Of a stretch of DNA of 5,048 bases, positions 4,401-5,048 are shown one piece after another (position 1 is the first letter of the stretch; the number at the start of each line of letters is the position of its first letter). The position numbers were made by a program, and so were the translations under genes. The notes under the pieces are model-generated. The model was not told the origin of the DNA, made no database searches, and saw nothing but the letters and a program-made list of their open reading frames with translations. The stretch spans positions 1 to 5,048 of the forward strand of contig JAFYWO010000191.1 of the NCBI GenBank assembly GCA_017557925.1, read 5' to 3'. The stretch is from Alphaproteobacteria bacterium (GTDB taxonomy: Bacteria; Pseudomonadota; Alphaproteobacteria; RF32; CAG-239).

Positions 4401-5048
4401 ATGATACAAGATATGACCAAGGGTTCTCCCTTAAAACTTATACTACTTTTTTCTATACCAATCCTTATAGGGAATGTATTTCAACAACTTTATCACCTTG
4501 CTGATATATTTATAGTAGGGCGCTTATTAGGAGAAACCGCTCTTGCTGCAGTCGGTTCTTCAGCCCCTATATTTTTTACATTTTTAATCATAGCCTTTAG
4601 CTTTACCGGCGGATTAACTGCAATAACGGCCCAACGTTTTGGGGCAAAAGATTATGACGGATTAAGAAGTTCAGTTACTCACTCTATACGAGCAAGTTTT
4701 GTTTTAGGAGTAATATTAACGCTTACTTTAATTATAATTCTAAAACCGTTGTTGAAGTTGCTTAATGTTCCGGAATCAATTTTCAACGATTCTTATAATT
4801 TTATAATGATATTAGGCTTAAGCCTTATACTTATTATATTTTCAAACCTTTTATTTGGTTTTATACGAGCATTGGGTGACAGTAAAAGCCCTTTATACTT
4901 TTTAGTATTGACTACTTTTCTAAACATAATATTTAATTACGCTTTTATAAAATACTTAAAACTTGGTGTTATAGGTTCTGCACTAGGAACGTTTTTAGCA
5001 ATTTTTATATCTGTCATACTTTGTTTGGTTTATATAAAAAGAAAATGA
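4401..5048 (+). CDS. MATE-family efflux transporter, N-terminal half only
   Basis: The start MIQDMTKGSPLKLILLFSIP and the motifs FQQLYHLADIFIVGR (27-41), LAAVGSS (48-54), AQRFGAKD (77-84) and IRALGDSKSPLYF (155-167) are typical of MATE (multidrug and toxin extrusion) transporters, which export cationic drugs or metabolites in exchange for H+ or Na+. Six membrane helices fit at about residues 11-32, 48-72, 93-115, 132-156, 163-184 and 189-212. Family members are about 440-460 aa with twelve helices in two lobes. This frame ends with TGA at 5046-5048 after YIKRK, precisely at the loop between the lobes and at the window edge. The A-rich end (ATAAAAAGAAAATGA) would shift past the TGA if one base were inserted, giving a frame that reads YIKKKM. 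It may be a frameshifted or disrupted gene, a sequencing error, or a true half-transporter; the second half cannot be seen. Confidence 0.85.
   Translation: MIQDMTKGSPLKLILLFSIPILIGNVFQQLYHLADIFIVGRLLGETALAAVGSSAPIFFTFLIIAFSFTGGLTAITAQRFGAKDYDGLRSSVTHSIRASFVLGVILTLTLIIILKPLLKLLNVPESIFNDSYNFIMILGLSLILIIFSNLLFGFIRALGDSKSPLYFLVLTTFLNIIFNYAFIKYLKLGVIGSALGTFLAIFISVILCLVYIKRK

Noticed and set aside
5046..5048. TGA read as tryptophan (alternative genetic code)
   Set aside because: Tryptophan is encoded by TGG in several genes here, TGA ends the 543-aa gene just before TAA-TAG, and TGA also ends the Rz and reverse-strand genes at sensible places. A frameshift or truncation explains the MATE end better.
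1..5048. CRISPR array, insertion sequence or inverted repeats
   Set aside because: No regularly spaced direct repeats, transposase frame or long terminal inverted repeats were seen. All clear hairpins are accounted for as terminators or the holin-stop hairpin.

Overview
The window is AT-rich. An elongator tRNA-Met of alphaproteobacterial type (inner G1-U72 pair, encoded CCA) and TTGAC-type promoters suggest an AT-rich, possibly host- or gut-associated alphaproteobacterium. That is an inference and no species can be named. In the middle lies a short block of phage late genes, either a prophage end or a phage remnant.

Layout: (1) 24-1655, a 543-aa protein of unknown family with a helical N-terminal half, a HEPN-like segment carrying an RX4HXY motif (R275...H280-E-Y282), and a beta-rich repetitive C-terminal half. 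Its frame is open to the left edge, so the true start may lie outside. (2) 1656-1835, a gene-free spacer with a sigma70-like promoter followed by two terminator-like hairpins. (3) 1836-3338, a compact forward operon: a T7-gp17-like tail fibre or adaptor protein, a LydA-like three-helix holin, and an overlapping Rz/Rz1 spanin pair. A strong terminator closes it and probably serves the opposite strand too. (4) 3385-3954, a reverse-strand orphan gene of unknown function with its own promoter. (5) 4073-4229, reverse-strand tRNA-Met(CAU) with promoter and terminator. (6) 4401-5048, a MATE-family transporter reading frame that stops after the N-terminal six-helix lobe, exactly at the window's last base.

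The tail and lysis genes would work late in infection: the tail protein builds the adsorption apparatus, the holin permeabilises the inner membrane, and Rz with Rz1 fuses inner and outer membranes. The order tail fibre, holin, Rz/Rz1 recalls the T7-type podovirus late region. No endolysin, terminase, integrase or capsid gene is visible here. The most unusual items are the HEPN-like long protein beside the phage genes, the promoter-plus-two-hairpins leader before the tail gene, the embedded Rz1 with its own ribosome binding site, and the half-length MATE gene.
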